From Pseudomonadota bacterium (GTDB lineage Bacteria > Pseudomonadota > Alphaproteobacteria > Rhodospirillales > Magnetospirillaceae): a stretch of 64,000 nucleotides of DNA. The notes below the pieces were generated by a model. That model was not told the DNA's origin and ran no database searches. It worked only from the letters and a program-made list of their open reading frames with translations. The translations under genes and the position numbers were made by a program. Of the stretch, positions 15,617 to 24,823 are shown in pieces (the stretch's first letter is position 1; every line of letters begins with the position of its first letter). The stretch covers positions 62,001 to 126,000 of the forward strand of contig JAJYTF010000008.1 of the NCBI GenBank assembly GCA_021793155.1, written 5' to 3'.

Positions 15617-16794
15617 TTGTGATGCTCCAGGCTGGTCGGCAGGATGCGCAGGACCGAGCAACCTACCAGGACCAGGACCAGGGCCAGGGCCATGCCGCCC
15701 AGGCCGAGCAGCCCTTCAGGCAGGGTCGGGACGTAGCGGCTGATCTCACCATCGCCGAAGGATGAGTGCAGTACCCAGTCGGGCAGCACCGACATTGGGT
15801 AGCTCTGGCCGCCGATGACGATGAAATAGACTTGAGCCAGGCCGCCCAACACCACCAGCGCAGCCGCCAGGAGCAGGCTGGCGCTGGTGGTGCGCCGGCC
15901 AAGGCAGAGCACCAGGGGAAGAACTCCGCCAAGGATCACCTGGCCAACCCAGAACAGCCACGGGTAAATGCCCCCTTCCAACAGGAGGTATCGTTCGAGG
16001 GCGATGCCCTTGGCGGCGTAAAGGTTGGTCAGATGGAAAACGGCTACGAAATAGAGCTGGGCGGCGACAAGGATGCCAAGCAGCTTGCCCAGGCGGCCGA
16101 TCAGCTCGGCCGGCACGTCTGGCCCGCCCAGCTTGCTGAGCGCGACCAGGACCAGGAGGAACACGGCCAGGCCGTAGGCCAGGGACATGGCGATGAACAG
16201 TGGCGCCATGATGGCCGAATGAAAGGCGTCTCGGGCGACGAGGAAGCCGAAGATCGAGCCGGTACCGGTGGTCAGTACCAGGCGCCAGACGAAGGCGGCC
16301 GTGCCCGCTGCGGTGGTGAAGCGGCTGTACCGCTTGGCCAGCATGGTCCACAGATAGACCCCGACCACGGCGAAGAAACCGGAATAAAGGAAGATGTTCC
16401 AGGCAAAAATGGAACTCAGGTTCTGGTTCAGCATGGCCACCAGAAGGCGGTCGGGGCGGCCCAGGTCGAGCACCAGCACCGACAGCCCTCCGGCCAGGAG
16501 GGCGATCGCCAGCAGGCCCGACAACGGGGCCAGCGGCTTGTAGGTCGTGCGCCCGAACACCGAGGCGATCGAGGCGACGTTCAGCGCCCCGGAGGCCGCG
16601 ACGATCAGGAAGATGGCGAAGACATGCGGCAGGCCCCAGACGACATAGTTGGTCATCCCGGTCACCCAATGCCCGTTTTCCTCCATGTACAGGGCGGAGG
16701 CGAGGGCGATGACGATGACCATTGCAAGGGCGGCGGCCACTGTTTGGAGGCGCCGCGGCGGTGAAACAAGTGTGGCGGTGGCGATGGCGGCCAT
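15613..16794 (-). CDS. dsrP: DsrP, NrfD-like membrane subunit of DsrMKJOP
   Basis: This 393-residue membrane protein has about ten hydrophobic helices and belongs to the NrfD/PsrC group of quinone-interacting subunits. It starts after a short N-terminal tail with a membrane helix (TVAAALAMVIVIALASALYM). It would anchor DsrO and DsrJ and exchange electrons with quinone on the periplasmic side. The gene is 18 bp after dsrO and overlaps the TrpD2-like gene by 4 bp. Confidence 0.92.
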   Translation of the reverse strand: MAAIATATLVSPPRRLQTVAAALAMVIVIALASALYMEENGHWVTGMTNYVVWGLPHVFAIFLIVAASGALNVASIASVFGRTTYKPLAPLSGLLAIALLAGGLSVLVLDLGRPDRLLVAMLNQNLSSIFAWNIFLYSGFFAVVGVYLWTMLAKRYSRFTTAAGTAAFVWRLVLTTGTGSIFGFLVARDAFHSAIMAPLFIAMSLAYGLAVFLLVLVALSKLGGPDVPAELIGRLGKLLGILVAAQLYFVAVFHLTNLYAAKGIALERYLLLEGGIYPWLFWVGQVILGGVLPLVLCLGRRTTSASLLLAAALVVLGGLAQVYFIVIGGQSYPMSVLPDWVLHSSFGDGEISRYVPTLPEGLLGLGGMALALVLVLVGCSVLRILPTSLEHHK

Positions 16795-16812
16795 GATACG
16801 CGGGGCCCTCCG

Positions 16813-17538
16813 TTAAATACCGAGATACTGGACGCCGTTGTCCAGCTTGAGTTCCGGCCGCAGTTGGACGGCGTGGTGCTTGTGCAGCGCCTGGGAAATA
16901 GCGCTGTTGGGGTCGTTGAGGTCGCCGAAGGTCATCGCTCCCTCGGGACAGGCCTCGGCGCAGGCGGGGCCGCCGCCCGTATCGACGCGGTGGCTGCACA
17001 AGTTGCAGGCCTCGACGCAACCCTTGCCGCGCGGCGTGTGGGTGCGCTGGTCGTCGATGTTTTCGTGGACGAAGGATCGTGCCCGGTAAGGGCAGGCCAT
17101 CATGCAATAGCGGCAGCCGATGCAGAGATGGCGATCGACCTGGACGATGCCGTCCACCCGGCGGAACGAGGCGCCAGTCGGGCAGACGTCGACGCAGGGT
17201 GGATGGGCGCAATGTTGGCACATTACCGGCAGGGAAATACTTACCCCGGTCCGCGGGTCGGACGCTTCGACCTTGCGGATCCACTGGGGATCGGCGGCGC
17301 CCAGGTTGTCGCTGTGCCAGCCCTGTTCCTTCTGGCAGGCCTCGACGCAGCTGCTGCAGCCCGCCCGGCAGCGGCTGCTGTCGATGAGCAGGCCCCAGCG
17401 TTGTTTGGGGGAGAACGGTTCCTCGGCGGGCTTGGCTTCGGCCTCCGCTTCCGCCACCAGGAACACACCGGGGGCGATGGTGATGGCGCCGCCGGCGGCG
17501 ATGGCGGTTTTCAGGAATGTACGACGATCGGTATTCAT
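16813..17538 (-). CDS. dsrO: DsrO, periplasmic iron-sulfur subunit
   Basis: The 241-residue protein has a twin-arginine signal (DRRTFLKTAIAAGGAITIAPG), so it is folded in the cytoplasm and exported. Four cysteine clusters typical of NrfC/PsrB-like ferredoxins follow: CRAGCSSCVEAC, CQHCAHPPCVDVCP, CIGCRYCMMACPY and CNLC with CAEACPEG. It carries electrons between DsrJ and DsrP in the DsrMKJOP membrane complex. It starts at ATG 17538, overlapping the dsrJ stop by 4 bp. Confidence 0.93.
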   Translation of the reverse strand: MNTDRRTFLKTAIAAGGAITIAPGVFLVAEAEAEAKPAEEPFSPKQRWGLLIDSSRCRAGCSSCVEACQKEQGWHSDNLGAADPQWIRKVEASDPRTGVSISLPVMCQHCAHPPCVDVCPTGASFRRVDGIVQVDRHLCIGCRYCMMACPYRARSFVHENIDDQRTHTPRGKGCVEACNLCSHRVDTGGGPACAEACPEGAMTFGDLNDPNSAISQALHKHHAVQLRPELKLDNGVQYLGI

Positions 17539-17969
17539 CGGCTGGCCTCCGCGTTGGCCCGCCCGGACTCGGGGGTCGAGCGATGGCAGCTGAAGCAGTC
17601 GATGGCGACTGCAGCCGAGCCGTGGCATTTGTTGCAGAAGTGACGCGAATCGGTGATGGGCACCGCACGGCCCTGCTCATCACGCACGGCGTGGCAGTTC
17701 ATGCAGTCCTCCAGGTTATGTCCTTGCTCCCGGACGCCTTGGTGAACTTCCGTGCGCCGGTCGTGCATGAGCAGTTGCATGTGATTCCTGCGCATGAACG
17801 GCGTGGGCATGATGCAGTGGCCGGAGGAAGCCGATGCCGTTGGCATCGGCTCCGCCGAAGCAAGGGTTGTGCCGGCGGCGGGCGTTTCGGCCACCGCCAG
17901 CATCGTTCCGGCACCGACCAGGACGGCGGCGACGGCAATGAACAGGAGGAAGGGCCGAAACACCCGCAT
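17535..17969 (-). CDS. dsrJ: DsrJ, periplasmic triheme cytochrome c
   Basis: The product has 144 residues with an uncleaved or cleaved N-terminal membrane segment (FRPFLLFIAVAAVLVGAGTML). Three heme c sites follow, CMNCH, CNKCH and CFSCH, as known for DsrJ. An additional Cys (SGHCIMP) corresponds to the possible axial ligand of the unusual His/Cys heme of DsrJ. ATG 17969 has a ribosome site GGGAGAG; an in-frame GTG at 17978 overlaps the dsrL stop. It is part of DsrMKJOP. Confidence 0.92.
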   Translation of the reverse strand: MRVFRPFLLFIAVAAVLVGAGTMLAVAETPAAGTTLASAEPMPTASASSGHCIMPTPFMRRNHMQLLMHDRRTEVHQGVREQGHNLEDCMNCHAVRDEQGRAVPITDSRHFCNKCHGSAAVAIDCFSCHRSTPESGRANAEASR

Positions 17970-17974
17970 GGACG

Positions 17975-19924
17975 TCACTCTCCCAGGCCCATCTGGATGT
18001 AGCCCGACGGGCAGACGTCACGGCAGATGTGGCAGCCGATGCACTTCGTATAATCGGTCTGCACCCAACGGCCGGGCGCCCGTTCTCCCTTCGGAACCCG
18101 CGAAATGGCGGTCTGCGGGCAGTACACCAGGCAGGTATCGCATTCCATGCACAGACCGCAGGTCATGCAACGCTTGGCCTCGGCGATAACCTGGGCCTCG
18201 GTCAGCGGAACCAGGCGTTCGCTGAAGTCTCCCAGCACCGCATCGCCGTGGATCTCGCGGTGGTCGCGGATATTGCGGGCGGTGTAGCTGAAATAGCCGA
18301 GGAACAGGGTGTCGGCGGTGGCGATTTCGGTCGCCGCCCGGTCTTCGTAGTTGTGGACCGCGAACTTGTTGGTTTCCGAGGTGCCGCGGACGGGCTGGTG
18401 CATTTCCTCGAGCTTGCGGCCGTCATGGGCCAGGCGATCGATTAGGTCGAAATGGACCACGTCGACACGCGGGCGGCGGCCCAATTCTTCCCCGGCCAGG
18501 TAATGGTCGATGCTCTCGGCCGCGATGCGGCCATGACCGATGGCCGTGGTCAGCAGATGCGGGCGAACGATGTCTCCACCAACGAAATGCCCGTTGCGGC
18601 CGGGCACCCGAAGATTCTTGTCGGCGTTGATGAAGCCATTGCCGTTGTCCATCTCGGCCAGGTCGGCGAGATCGCCCTTCTGGCCGATGGCGACAACGAT
18701 CAGGTCGCAGGGGATCTCAAATTCGGTGCCGGCGACCGGAACCGGCTTGTTGCCTTGCATCTCACACTTGCACATTTTGAGTGCGCGAGCTCGGCCGTCG
18801 GCGTTCTTCAGCACTTCGAGGGGCATCACGCTGCCGCGGATGTCGACGCCTTCGCGCTTGGCGTCGTTCACCTCCTGCTCGGCCGCCGTCATTTTTTCGA
18901 CCGGGAACAGTGAGGTGAGCGTCACCTTGGCGCCCTCACGGCCGGCAGTGCTGGCCGCGTCATGGGCGGCATAGCCAAGGGCGACGAATTCCGGGCGGTC
19001 CTTTTCGTGGATCTGGGTGATATGGCCCAGGCGGCGGGCCACCGAGGCGACGTCGATGGAGGTGTCGCCGCCGCCGACCACGATCACCTTGGCGCTGGCC
19101 AGCTTCAGGCGGCCTTCGTTGAAGGCGCGCAGGAAGGCGACGCCCGTGATGCAGTTCGGCGCGTCGGATCCGGGGATCGGCAGGGCACGGCCCTGGTGGG
19201 TGCCCACGCCCCAGAAGATGGCACCGAAATCACGCTCGAGGTCGGCGATGGAAACGTCGCGGCCGATCCGGGTGTTGAGGCGCACTTCGACTCCCATGTC
19301 GAGGATACGCTTGATCTCGCCGTCCAGCTTGTCGCGTGGCGTGCGGTAGCCGGGAATGCCGTAGCGCATCATCCCGCCCAGTTCGGCGTGGTCGTCGAAA
19401 ATGGTCACGCCATGGCCGCGCCGGCGGAGGAAGTAGGCTGCCGCCAGGCCGGCGGGGCCGCCGCCGATCACCGCCACTTTCTTGCCGCTTTCCACTTCCG
19501 GCTTGGGGAAGCTGACATTATTGGCCAGCGCCCAGTCGCCGACAAAATGTTCAACCGAGTTGATGCCGACCCGATCCTCCACCTCGTTCCGGTTGCAGCC
19601 GTCTTCGCAGGGGGCGGGGCAGACGCGGCCCATGACCGACGGAAACGGATTGGCGGCGGTCATCAGGTTGAAGGCATGTTCCTGCCAGCTGATGCCGTTG
19701 GCCGGCTTGTCCTGGCCGCGGACCGCAGCCAGCCAGCCCCGGATGTCGTGCCCAGAGGGGCAGGAGCTTTGGCAGGGCGATGTCTTATGGACATAAGTTG
19801 GGCATTTATGCGTCCACCCGGCACTGAAGATTTCTTCCTGCCACGGCAGAGGGGCGTGGTCGCCGTCTTTGAAACGGCGGAAATTCAACGCCTCAACCGG
19901 CGCTTCGGCGGAGTTCACAGTCAT
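17975..19924 (-). CDS. dsrL: DsrL, NAD(P)-linked iron-sulfur flavoprotein
   Basis: The product of 649 residues resembles the small subunit of glutamate synthase. It has an N-terminal Cys-rich region (CQSSCPSGHDI, CPAPCEDGCNR), an FAD-binding motif (VIGGGPAGLAAAYFLRRRG), an NAD(P)-binding motif (VIVVGGGDTSIDVASVA) and a C-terminal two-cluster ferredoxin domain (CMTCGLCMECDTCLVYCPQ, CIGCHICRDVCPSG). DsrL accepts electrons from DsrAB during sulfur oxidation; its presence marks the oxidative pathway. It lies between dsrK and dsrJ. Confidence 0.93.
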   Translation of the reverse strand: MTVNSAEAPVEALNFRRFKDGDHAPLPWQEEIFSAGWTHKCPTYVHKTSPCQSSCPSGHDIRGWLAAVRGQDKPANGISWQEHAFNLMTAANPFPSVMGRVCPAPCEDGCNRNEVEDRVGINSVEHFVGDWALANNVSFPKPEVESGKKVAVIGGGPAGLAAAYFLRRRGHGVTIFDDHAELGGMMRYGIPGYRTPRDKLDGEIKRILDMGVEVRLNTRIGRDVSIADLERDFGAIFWGVGTHQGRALPIPGSDAPNCITGVAFLRAFNEGRLKLASAKVIVVGGGDTSIDVASVARRLGHITQIHEKDRPEFVALGYAAHDAASTAGREGAKVTLTSLFPVEKMTAAEQEVNDAKREGVDIRGSVMPLEVLKNADGRARALKMCKCEMQGNKPVPVAGTEFEIPCDLIVVAIGQKGDLADLAEMDNGNGFINADKNLRVPGRNGHFVGGDIVRPHLLTTAIGHGRIAAESIDHYLAGEELGRRPRVDVVHFDLIDRLAHDGRKLEEMHQPVRGTSETNKFAVHNYEDRAATEIATADTLFLGYFSYTARNIRDHREIHGDAVLGDFSERLVPLTEAQVIAEAKRCMTCGLCMECDTCLVYCPQTAISRVPKGERAPGRWVQTDYTKCIGCHICRDVCPSGYIQMGLGE

Positions 19925-19961
19925 CTTTGGGGCTCCTCCAATCTTTTCTATTCGCTACAGG

Positions 19962-21461
19962 CTATGCACCCGGTCCGAGGCGGATCGCCCGACTGACCAG
20001 TTGATGAAGAGATGTCACCATCCCCATGTCGAAACCGTACTTGGGCATTACTTTGGTGAACTGGCTTTTGCAGATCGCGCAGATAGCCACCATGTTCGTG
20101 ACGCCGTCGCGCTCGACGACTTGCTTCAAAGCGTCCATGCGCGGCTTGGCGCCCTTGACGCGCAGTTCCATCAGGTCGTCCGTCAGCAATCCACCGCCAC
20201 CGCCGCAGCAGAAGGTCTTCTCGTGGATCGTATCGGGATGCATATCGACGAACTTCGGCACGCAGGCCTTGATGACTTCGCGCGGGATGACGAACTGGCC
20301 GCCCGGGCGATCGCCCATGCCCGAAGCCCGCGCCACGTTGCACGAGTCGTGCATGGTCACCACCATGCCGGCATTGGCGTCCTTGTCGAAGCGGATGCCG
20401 CCGCGCATCATCAGGTCGTGAGTGAACTCCAGGATGTGCTGCGGCCGCGGATAGCGCGGATCCAGGAAGTCCCAGGGGCCGGCCAGGGTATTCAGGAACG
20501 AGTAGGCGACACGCCAGGCATGGCCGCATTCGCCGAAGACGATGCGCTTCACGCCCAGGTCGATGGCGGCCTGGCGGATGCGGTTGGCCACCTTGTGCAT
20601 CTGGTCGTAGGACCCGATGAACATGGCGAAGTTGGCCGCCTCCGAGGCATGCGAGCTAAGCGTCCAGCTGACGCCGGCCTGATGGAACACCTTGGCGTAG
20701 CCGATCAGACCGTCGACATGGGGCTCGGCGAAGAAGTCGGCCGACGGGGTCACCAGAAGGACCTCGGCACCCTTCACGTTGAGGGGGAACTTCACATTGA
20801 CGCCGGTGGCGTCGAGGACGTCCTCTTCAAGCCCCTCGAGGGTGTTGGCCAAGGCCGGCTCGGGCAGACCCAGATTGTTGCCGATCTTGTGGACCTTGCC
20901 GATGATCTCGTTCGAATATTTCTGGCCCAGGCCGATGTGGTCCATGATCTCGCGGGCAGCCATCGAGATCTCGGCGGTGTCGATGCCGTAGGGACAGAAC
21001 ACCGAGCAGCGGCGGCACTGCGAACACTGATGGTAATAGGTATACCATTCCTGCAGAACGGCTTCGGTCAGCTTGCGGGCGCCGGCCAGCCTGCCAAGCA
21101 GTTTTCCGGCAGGCGTAAAGTAATACCGATAAACGCTGCGCAGCAAATCCTGCCTGGCAACCGGCATATTCTTTGGATCGCCTGTTCCCAGGAAGTAGTG
21201 GCACTTGTCTGCGCAGGCACCGCATTTCACGCAGCTGTCAAGATAGACGCGAAGCGAGCGGTATTTCTCAAGAAGCTCGCCCATCTTTTCGATGGCCCGT
21301 TCCTGCCAGTTTTCGACAAGCTGTCCCGGGAAGCCAAGAGCTTCATTGTGGGCCGGCGCCGCCGGAAACGTCTTGAGGTGAGCCATGGCGTTGGGCGCCA
21401 AGGCTGGCGGGGCAGCGGTATCGATATCGTCCGCCAGGGGCGGAACTTCAAAATCGGCCAT
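19962..21461 (-). CDS. dsrK: DsrK, heterodisulfide-reductase-like iron-sulfur subunit
   Basis: The 499-residue cytoplasmic subunit has two ferredoxin-type clusters (CVKCGACADKCHYFLG and CSQCRRCSVFCPYGI) and a C-terminal CCG-type region like HdrD (FGECGHAWR, then FCCGGGGGLL), which would hold the special cluster that handles disulfides. DsrK is thought to act on the DsrC trisulfide or disulfide and pass electrons to DsrM. The gene is 21 bp after dsrM. Confidence 0.93.
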   Translation of the reverse strand: MADFEVPPLADDIDTAAPPALAPNAMAHLKTFPAAPAHNEALGFPGQLVENWQERAIEKMGELLEKYRSLRVYLDSCVKCGACADKCHYFLGTGDPKNMPVARQDLLRSVYRYYFTPAGKLLGRLAGARKLTEAVLQEWYTYYHQCSQCRRCSVFCPYGIDTAEISMAAREIMDHIGLGQKYSNEIIGKVHKIGNNLGLPEPALANTLEGLEEDVLDATGVNVKFPLNVKGAEVLLVTPSADFFAEPHVDGLIGYAKVFHQAGVSWTLSSHASEAANFAMFIGSYDQMHKVANRIRQAAIDLGVKRIVFGECGHAWRVAYSFLNTLAGPWDFLDPRYPRPQHILEFTHDLMMRGGIRFDKDANAGMVVTMHDSCNVARASGMGDRPGGQFVIPREVIKACVPKFVDMHPDTIHEKTFCCGGGGGLLTDDLMELRVKGAKPRMDALKQVVERDGVTNMVAICAICKSQFTKVMPKYGFDMGMVTSLHQLVSRAIRLGPGA

Positions 21462-21482
21462 GTTGCTGACTCCGGGTGATCA

Positions 21483-22217
21483 CTAGCGCTGCTGGTCGTA
21501 CGGCCGCGCCCAGGGGGCGACGTGGCGGCGGGTGCGAGCGTCGTCGCACTGATTGCGTGTCGGGCTGAAAAAGACGCCGGCCATATGGAGAAGCTTGGAG
21601 AACGGCGTGATCATCAACAGTCCGGCAACCAGCAGCAGATGGGTGACGAGCGGTGCATCGTCGGGAATAGGCTGCAGGTCGAATTGCGGAATGCTGGCGA
21701 GGAACGCCTTCAGGCCCATGATATCCGTGTGGATGAAGTAGGTCATGGTGAGGCCCGAGGCGCCGATCGCTATCAGCAGAAGCAGAGTTCCAATATCAGT
21801 GGCGCTGGTGATGTAGCGGATCCGCGGCAGGATCACTCGGCGCGCCAACAACCCCAACAGGCCAACGACCATCGCGATGCCGCCCAGCTTGCCGAAGGGC
21901 TGGATCAGGACCAGCGCTTCCGGAGCGTGTGGAAGGAAGTAGCGCAGGTGCCGAACTAGCACGAGCAGCAACCCGAGGTGAAAGAGGACGGAAAACACCC
22001 ACAGAAGCTTGTCGGCCTTGAACAGGCTTTCGAACAACATCACTTCGCGGCCGACACGGAACGCTGCGCCTGTGCGGGTGAAGGGCGCAGGCGTCGTAGG
22101 TATGCGCAACGGCGCGGGGGTCACGGCATAAAGCCATATCTTCCTTGCCATGCCGACCACCAGGATGGCGGCTGCAAGAACCAAGACCACGGCCATGGTA
22201 AGGCTCAATTGGGACAT
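21483..22217 (-). CDS. dsrM: DsrM, NarI-like cytochrome b membrane subunit
   Basis: The protein of 244 residues has about five membrane helices (for example LTMAVVLVLAAAILVVGMAR and HLLLVAGLLMITPFSKLLHM) with histidines placed for heme b. The segment FSKLLHMAGVFFSPTRNQ is typical of the NarI/DsrM group. It links cytoplasmic DsrK to the quinone pool. The gene lies 21 bp after dsrC. Confidence 0.92.
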   Translation of the reverse strand: MSQLSLTMAVVLVLAAAILVVGMARKIWLYAVTPAPLRIPTTPAPFTRTGAAFRVGREVMLFESLFKADKLLWVFSVLFHLGLLLVLVRHLRYFLPHAPEALVLIQPFGKLGGIAMVVGLLGLLARRVILPRIRYITSATDIGTLLLLIAIGASGLTMTYFIHTDIMGLKAFLASIPQFDLQPIPDDAPLVTHLLLVAGLLMITPFSKLLHMAGVFFSPTRNQCDDARTRRHVAPWARPYDQQR

Positions 22218-22238
22218 GACCCCCTCACCGCGTTGTCG

Positions 22239-22571
22239 TTACACGCAGCCGGTCGGCTTCGGCAGGCCGGCGATCTTGCAGGCCTGCTTGGCGGGACCGT
22301 AGGGGAACAACTCGTAGAGGTATTTGTTGTTGCCCTTGGCCTCACCCATTTTCTTGGTCAGGGCCTTGGTCAGCACGCGGATCGCGGGGGCGATCTGGTA
22401 CTCGGTGTAGTACTCGCGCAGGAAGTGAATTACTTCCCAGTGCTCGGAGCTCAGCGGAAGCTTTTCGGCCTCAGCGATCATGACGGCCACGTCCTCGCTC
22501 CACTGGCCGATGTCGACGAGGTAGCCTTCTTCGTCGTGCTCGACAGTCTTTCCACCAACTTGATAGGACAT
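22239..22571 (-). CDS. dsrC: DsrC sulfur-carrier protein
   Basis: The 110-residue protein is a substrate of DsrAB. The C-terminal arm carries both conserved cysteines: the penultimate Cys (TGCV end) and a second Cys eleven residues earlier (KQACKIAG). This arrangement defines true DsrC rather than TusE-like proteins with only one. In the oxidative pathway, DsrEFH transfers sulfur to DsrC, and DsrAB oxidises it. The start [18 protein letters not shown] is the family N-terminus. Confidence 0.96.
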   Translation of the reverse strand: MSYQVGGKTVEHDEEGYLVDIGQWSEDVAVMIAEAEKLPLSSEHWEVIHFLREYYTEYQIAPAIRVLTKALTKKMGEAKGNNKYLYELFPYGPAKQACKIAGLPKPTGCV

Positions 22572-22620
22572 CTTCTTGCTCTCCCAGGTCTTCTGTAGGT
22601 GATCGATTTTCCGGCTTGGC

Positions 22621-22923
22621 TTAAAGCCAGGACTGGACGGTGCCCTTGTCGGCCGTGAGGTCGACGAAGCCGTCATAGTCGACCGGCCGTACTCCATCGA
22701 GGACGGACGCGGCGTCCAGGCCGCGCGCCGTCAGGTCAGGCGTCAAGACGTAGATTTCGTGCGTCTTGGCGGCCTGGGCCATGGCAGCGGCCAGAGTGGT
22801 GCCCTGCAGAGCGGCATAAACCGCGTCTTCGTAGAGCAAAATGGACGACCCCTTGGTGGCCCGCTTCAGGCAGGCCTCGAGGGTGTTGCGCTCGAAGGGG
22901 GACTTATTGACCAGATGCAACAT
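22621..22923 (-). CDS. dsrH: DsrH, sulfurtransferase subunit (TusB-like)
   Basis: This 100-residue subunit of the DsrEFH heterohexamer starts [19 protein letters not shown]; Cys18 lies at the place of the conserved DsrH cysteine. It continues with [12 protein letters not shown] and [14 protein letters not shown], typical of TusB/DsrH. It works with DsrE and TusA in moving sulfur to DsrC. It is 16 bp from dsrF. Confidence 0.93.
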   Translation of the reverse strand: MLHLVNKSPFERNTLEACLKRATKGSSILLYEDAVYAALQGTTLAAAMAQAAKTHEIYVLTPDLTARGLDAASVLDGVRPVDYDGFVDLTADKGTVQSWL

Positions 22924-22939
22924 GACTTGGCTCCTTCCT

Positions 22940-23332
22940 TCACGCGCTCAGCACGACGTCCATGGACTCCATCAGGGCACCAAGTTCTTCGCGCCCGATG
23001 ATTTCGACCGGGATGATGAGGTCGTCTTGCGACAAGCCCCGTTCTTCCATGGATTCTTTTTCGACGAACACCTTCTCGATGCCGTAGCCGTCCAGAGCCC
23101 GATAGGTCTTGGAGAAATCCTTCATTTCCAAGACGCTGGGGTTCTGCCCCTTCTTGATCTGGAAGACGCCGTCATCGAGGAAGGTCAGGTGCACGTCCTG
23201 TTCGAACATTGCCGAGATGAGAACCATCTCGAGCACTTCGAGGGCGTAAACGGTGCCGTGCGGGGCCTTGCGGTTCACATACATGAACCGCTTGACCTTG
23301 GGCTCGGCCGAGTTATCCGATTCAACGCTCAT
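22940..23332 (-). CDS. dsrF: DsrF, sulfurtransferase subunit (TusC-like)
   Basis: The 130-residue member of DsrEFH has the TusC/DsrF pattern RKAPHGTVYALEVLEMVLIS, LTFLDDGVFQIKKGQNPS and MKDFSKTYRALDGYG. No cysteine occurs at an active position, consistent with a structural role in the hexamer. It lies 11 bp after dsrE. Confidence 0.93.
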   Translation of the reverse strand: MSVESDNSAEPKVKRFMYVNRKAPHGTVYALEVLEMVLISAMFEQDVHLTFLDDGVFQIKKGQNPSVLEMKDFSKTYRALDGYGIEKVFVEKESMEERGLSQDDLIIPVEIIGREELGALMESMDVVLSA

Positions 23333-23343
23333 AGTGGTTCTCC

Positions 23344-23703
23344 TCAGTCCCCGAAGACGATGGTGCGGTCGGCATCGATGCCTGCTTCGACCAGCTGGCC
23401 GAGACCGGTGATGCGGAAGCCGGGGGCAACGACTTCCTCGGTGATGCCGCGCCGCAGGCCGGCCGCGACGCAAACCGCCAGGTCGAGGTGGTAATCCTTA
23501 CCCAACTCCGACCAACGTTTAACGATGTTGCGGTCGTCCGCCTGAGGAGCGGAGTGCTTCGTGCCGTTGAGCACGCCGTCGTAGTAGAAGAAAACCCGTA
23601 GGACCTCGTGCCCTTTCTGCAGTGCGGACTTGGCGAACTGATAGGCAGAGTCGGAGGCCTGGTGGTTGAACGGGCCTTCATTGACCAAAATCGCGTATTT
23701 CAT
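23344..23703 (-). CDS. dsrE: DsrE, catalytic sulfurtransferase subunit (TusD-like)
   Basis: This 119-residue protein carries the active cysteine of DsrEFH at position 78 (LDLAVCVAAGLRRG), the same number as in Allochromatium DsrE. The start MKYAILVNEGPFNHQASDS is the family N-terminus. It receives persulfide from TusA-type carriers and passes it to DsrC. It is 22 bp after dsrB. Confidence 0.95.
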   Translation of the reverse strand: MKYAILVNEGPFNHQASDSAYQFAKSALQKGHEVLRVFFYYDGVLNGTKHSAPQADDRNIVKRWSELGKDYHLDLAVCVAAGLRRGITEEVVAPGFRITGLGQLVEAGIDADRTIVFGD

Positions 23704-23725
23704 CGGATAACTCGTCCCTCAGCGG

Positions 23726-24796
23726 TTAGAAGTGGACTTGCGCCGAGGCGTTCAGTTGGACGCGCGAGCCCCGCCAGCTGTCGATGTGGTACTTGGTGAA
23801 CGGCAGCTCGGTCAGTTCAAAGAAACGCGGCCAGCCGATGCGCTCGATCCATTCGCCCATCCGTTCCCAGGCCTTCGCGTTGTCCTTGTAGGCGTGGAGA
23901 ATCTTCAGAACGATTTCGGTGGCCTCGGGCCAACGCGGCGGATTGTTGGGAATGCCCGCCGCCACCAGCTTGTGGAAGGTCGGCTTGGAGCGGGTCGAGG
24001 AATGCTTGCCACCGACCCAGATGGCCAGCTTGCTGTTCACCGGGTCGTTGATCTGCATGGGTGGGCAGGGCGGATAGCAGGCGCCGCAGCAGATGCATTT
24101 CTTTTCATCCACTTCGAGGCTGGGCTTTCCGTTGACCATCGCCGGACGGATCGCCGCGACCGGGCAGCGGGCAACCACCGCCGGCCGCTCGCACACCTTG
24201 GACACCAAGTCATGGTTGATGACCGGGGGCTTGGTGTGCTGGATATTGATGGCGATGTCGCCCTGGCCGCCGCAGTTGATCTGGCAGCAAGAGGTGGTGA
24301 TCTTCACCCGGTTCGGCATCTCTTCGTGGGTGAACTCATGGTACATGGCGTCCATGAGCGCCTTGACCACGCCCGAGGCGTCGGTGGCGGGGATGTCGCA
24401 ATGCAACCAGCCCTGGGTGTGCGAAATCATCGACACCGAGTTGCCCGTGCCACCGACGGGGAAGCCGGAGGACTCCAGCGCCTCGATCAGCGGCTGTACC
24501 TTGTCGGCCGAACTGACCATGAACTCGACATTGGAGCGGGTGGTGAAACGCATATGACCTTCGGCGAAGGTGTCGGCGATCTCACACAGCTTGCGGACGG
24601 TGTAGACGTCCATCTGGCGCTGCGTACCCGCTTTGACGGTCCACACCTCGTCGCCGCCATAGGCAACGTGATGCAGAACGCCGGGGCGCGGACGGTCGTG
24701 CCATTTCCAGTTCCCGTAATTCTGCTTCAGCAGCGGATGCATGTAGAGAAACGGATCCGGCACGCCGGATTCGATGGGGCGACGTGGTTCAGTCAA
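23726..24796 (-). CDS. dsrB: DsrB, dissimilatory sulfite reductase beta subunit (reverse type)
   Basis: The 356-residue beta subunit of the siroheme enzyme starts with the DsrB pattern SGVPDPFLYMHPLLKQNYGNW. A siroheme/iron-sulfur region with TTSCCQINCGGQGDIAINIQ is followed by an inserted ferredoxin domain (CICCGACYPPCPPMQI). With DsrA it would oxidise DsrC-bound sulfur to sulfite. The presence of dsrEFH and dsrL argues for the oxidative direction. It lies 27 bp after dsrA. Confidence 0.95.
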   Translation of the reverse strand: MTEPRRPIESGVPDPFLYMHPLLKQNYGNWKWHDRPRPGVLHHVAYGGDEVWTVKAGTQRQMDVYTVRKLCEIADTFAEGHMRFTTRSNVEFMVSSADKVQPLIEALESSGFPVGGTGNSVSMISHTQGWLHCDIPATDASGVVKALMDAMYHEFTHEEMPNRVKITTSCCQINCGGQGDIAINIQHTKPPVINHDLVSKVCERPAVVARCPVAAIRPAMVNGKPSLEVDEKKCICCGACYPPCPPMQINDPVNSKLAIWVGGKHSSTRSKPTFHKLVAAGIPNNPPRWPEATEIVLKILHAYKDNAKAWERMGEWIERIGWPRFFELTELPFTKYHIDSWRGSRVQLNASAQVHF

Positions 24797-24823
24797 GGTT
24801 TCCTCCAGGAATTCGAGGTTCTG

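Noticed and set aside
15746-17683. 645-residue minus-strand open frame
   Set aside because: Out-of-frame shadow across dsrP, dsrO and dsrJ with Arg/Pro-rich composition.
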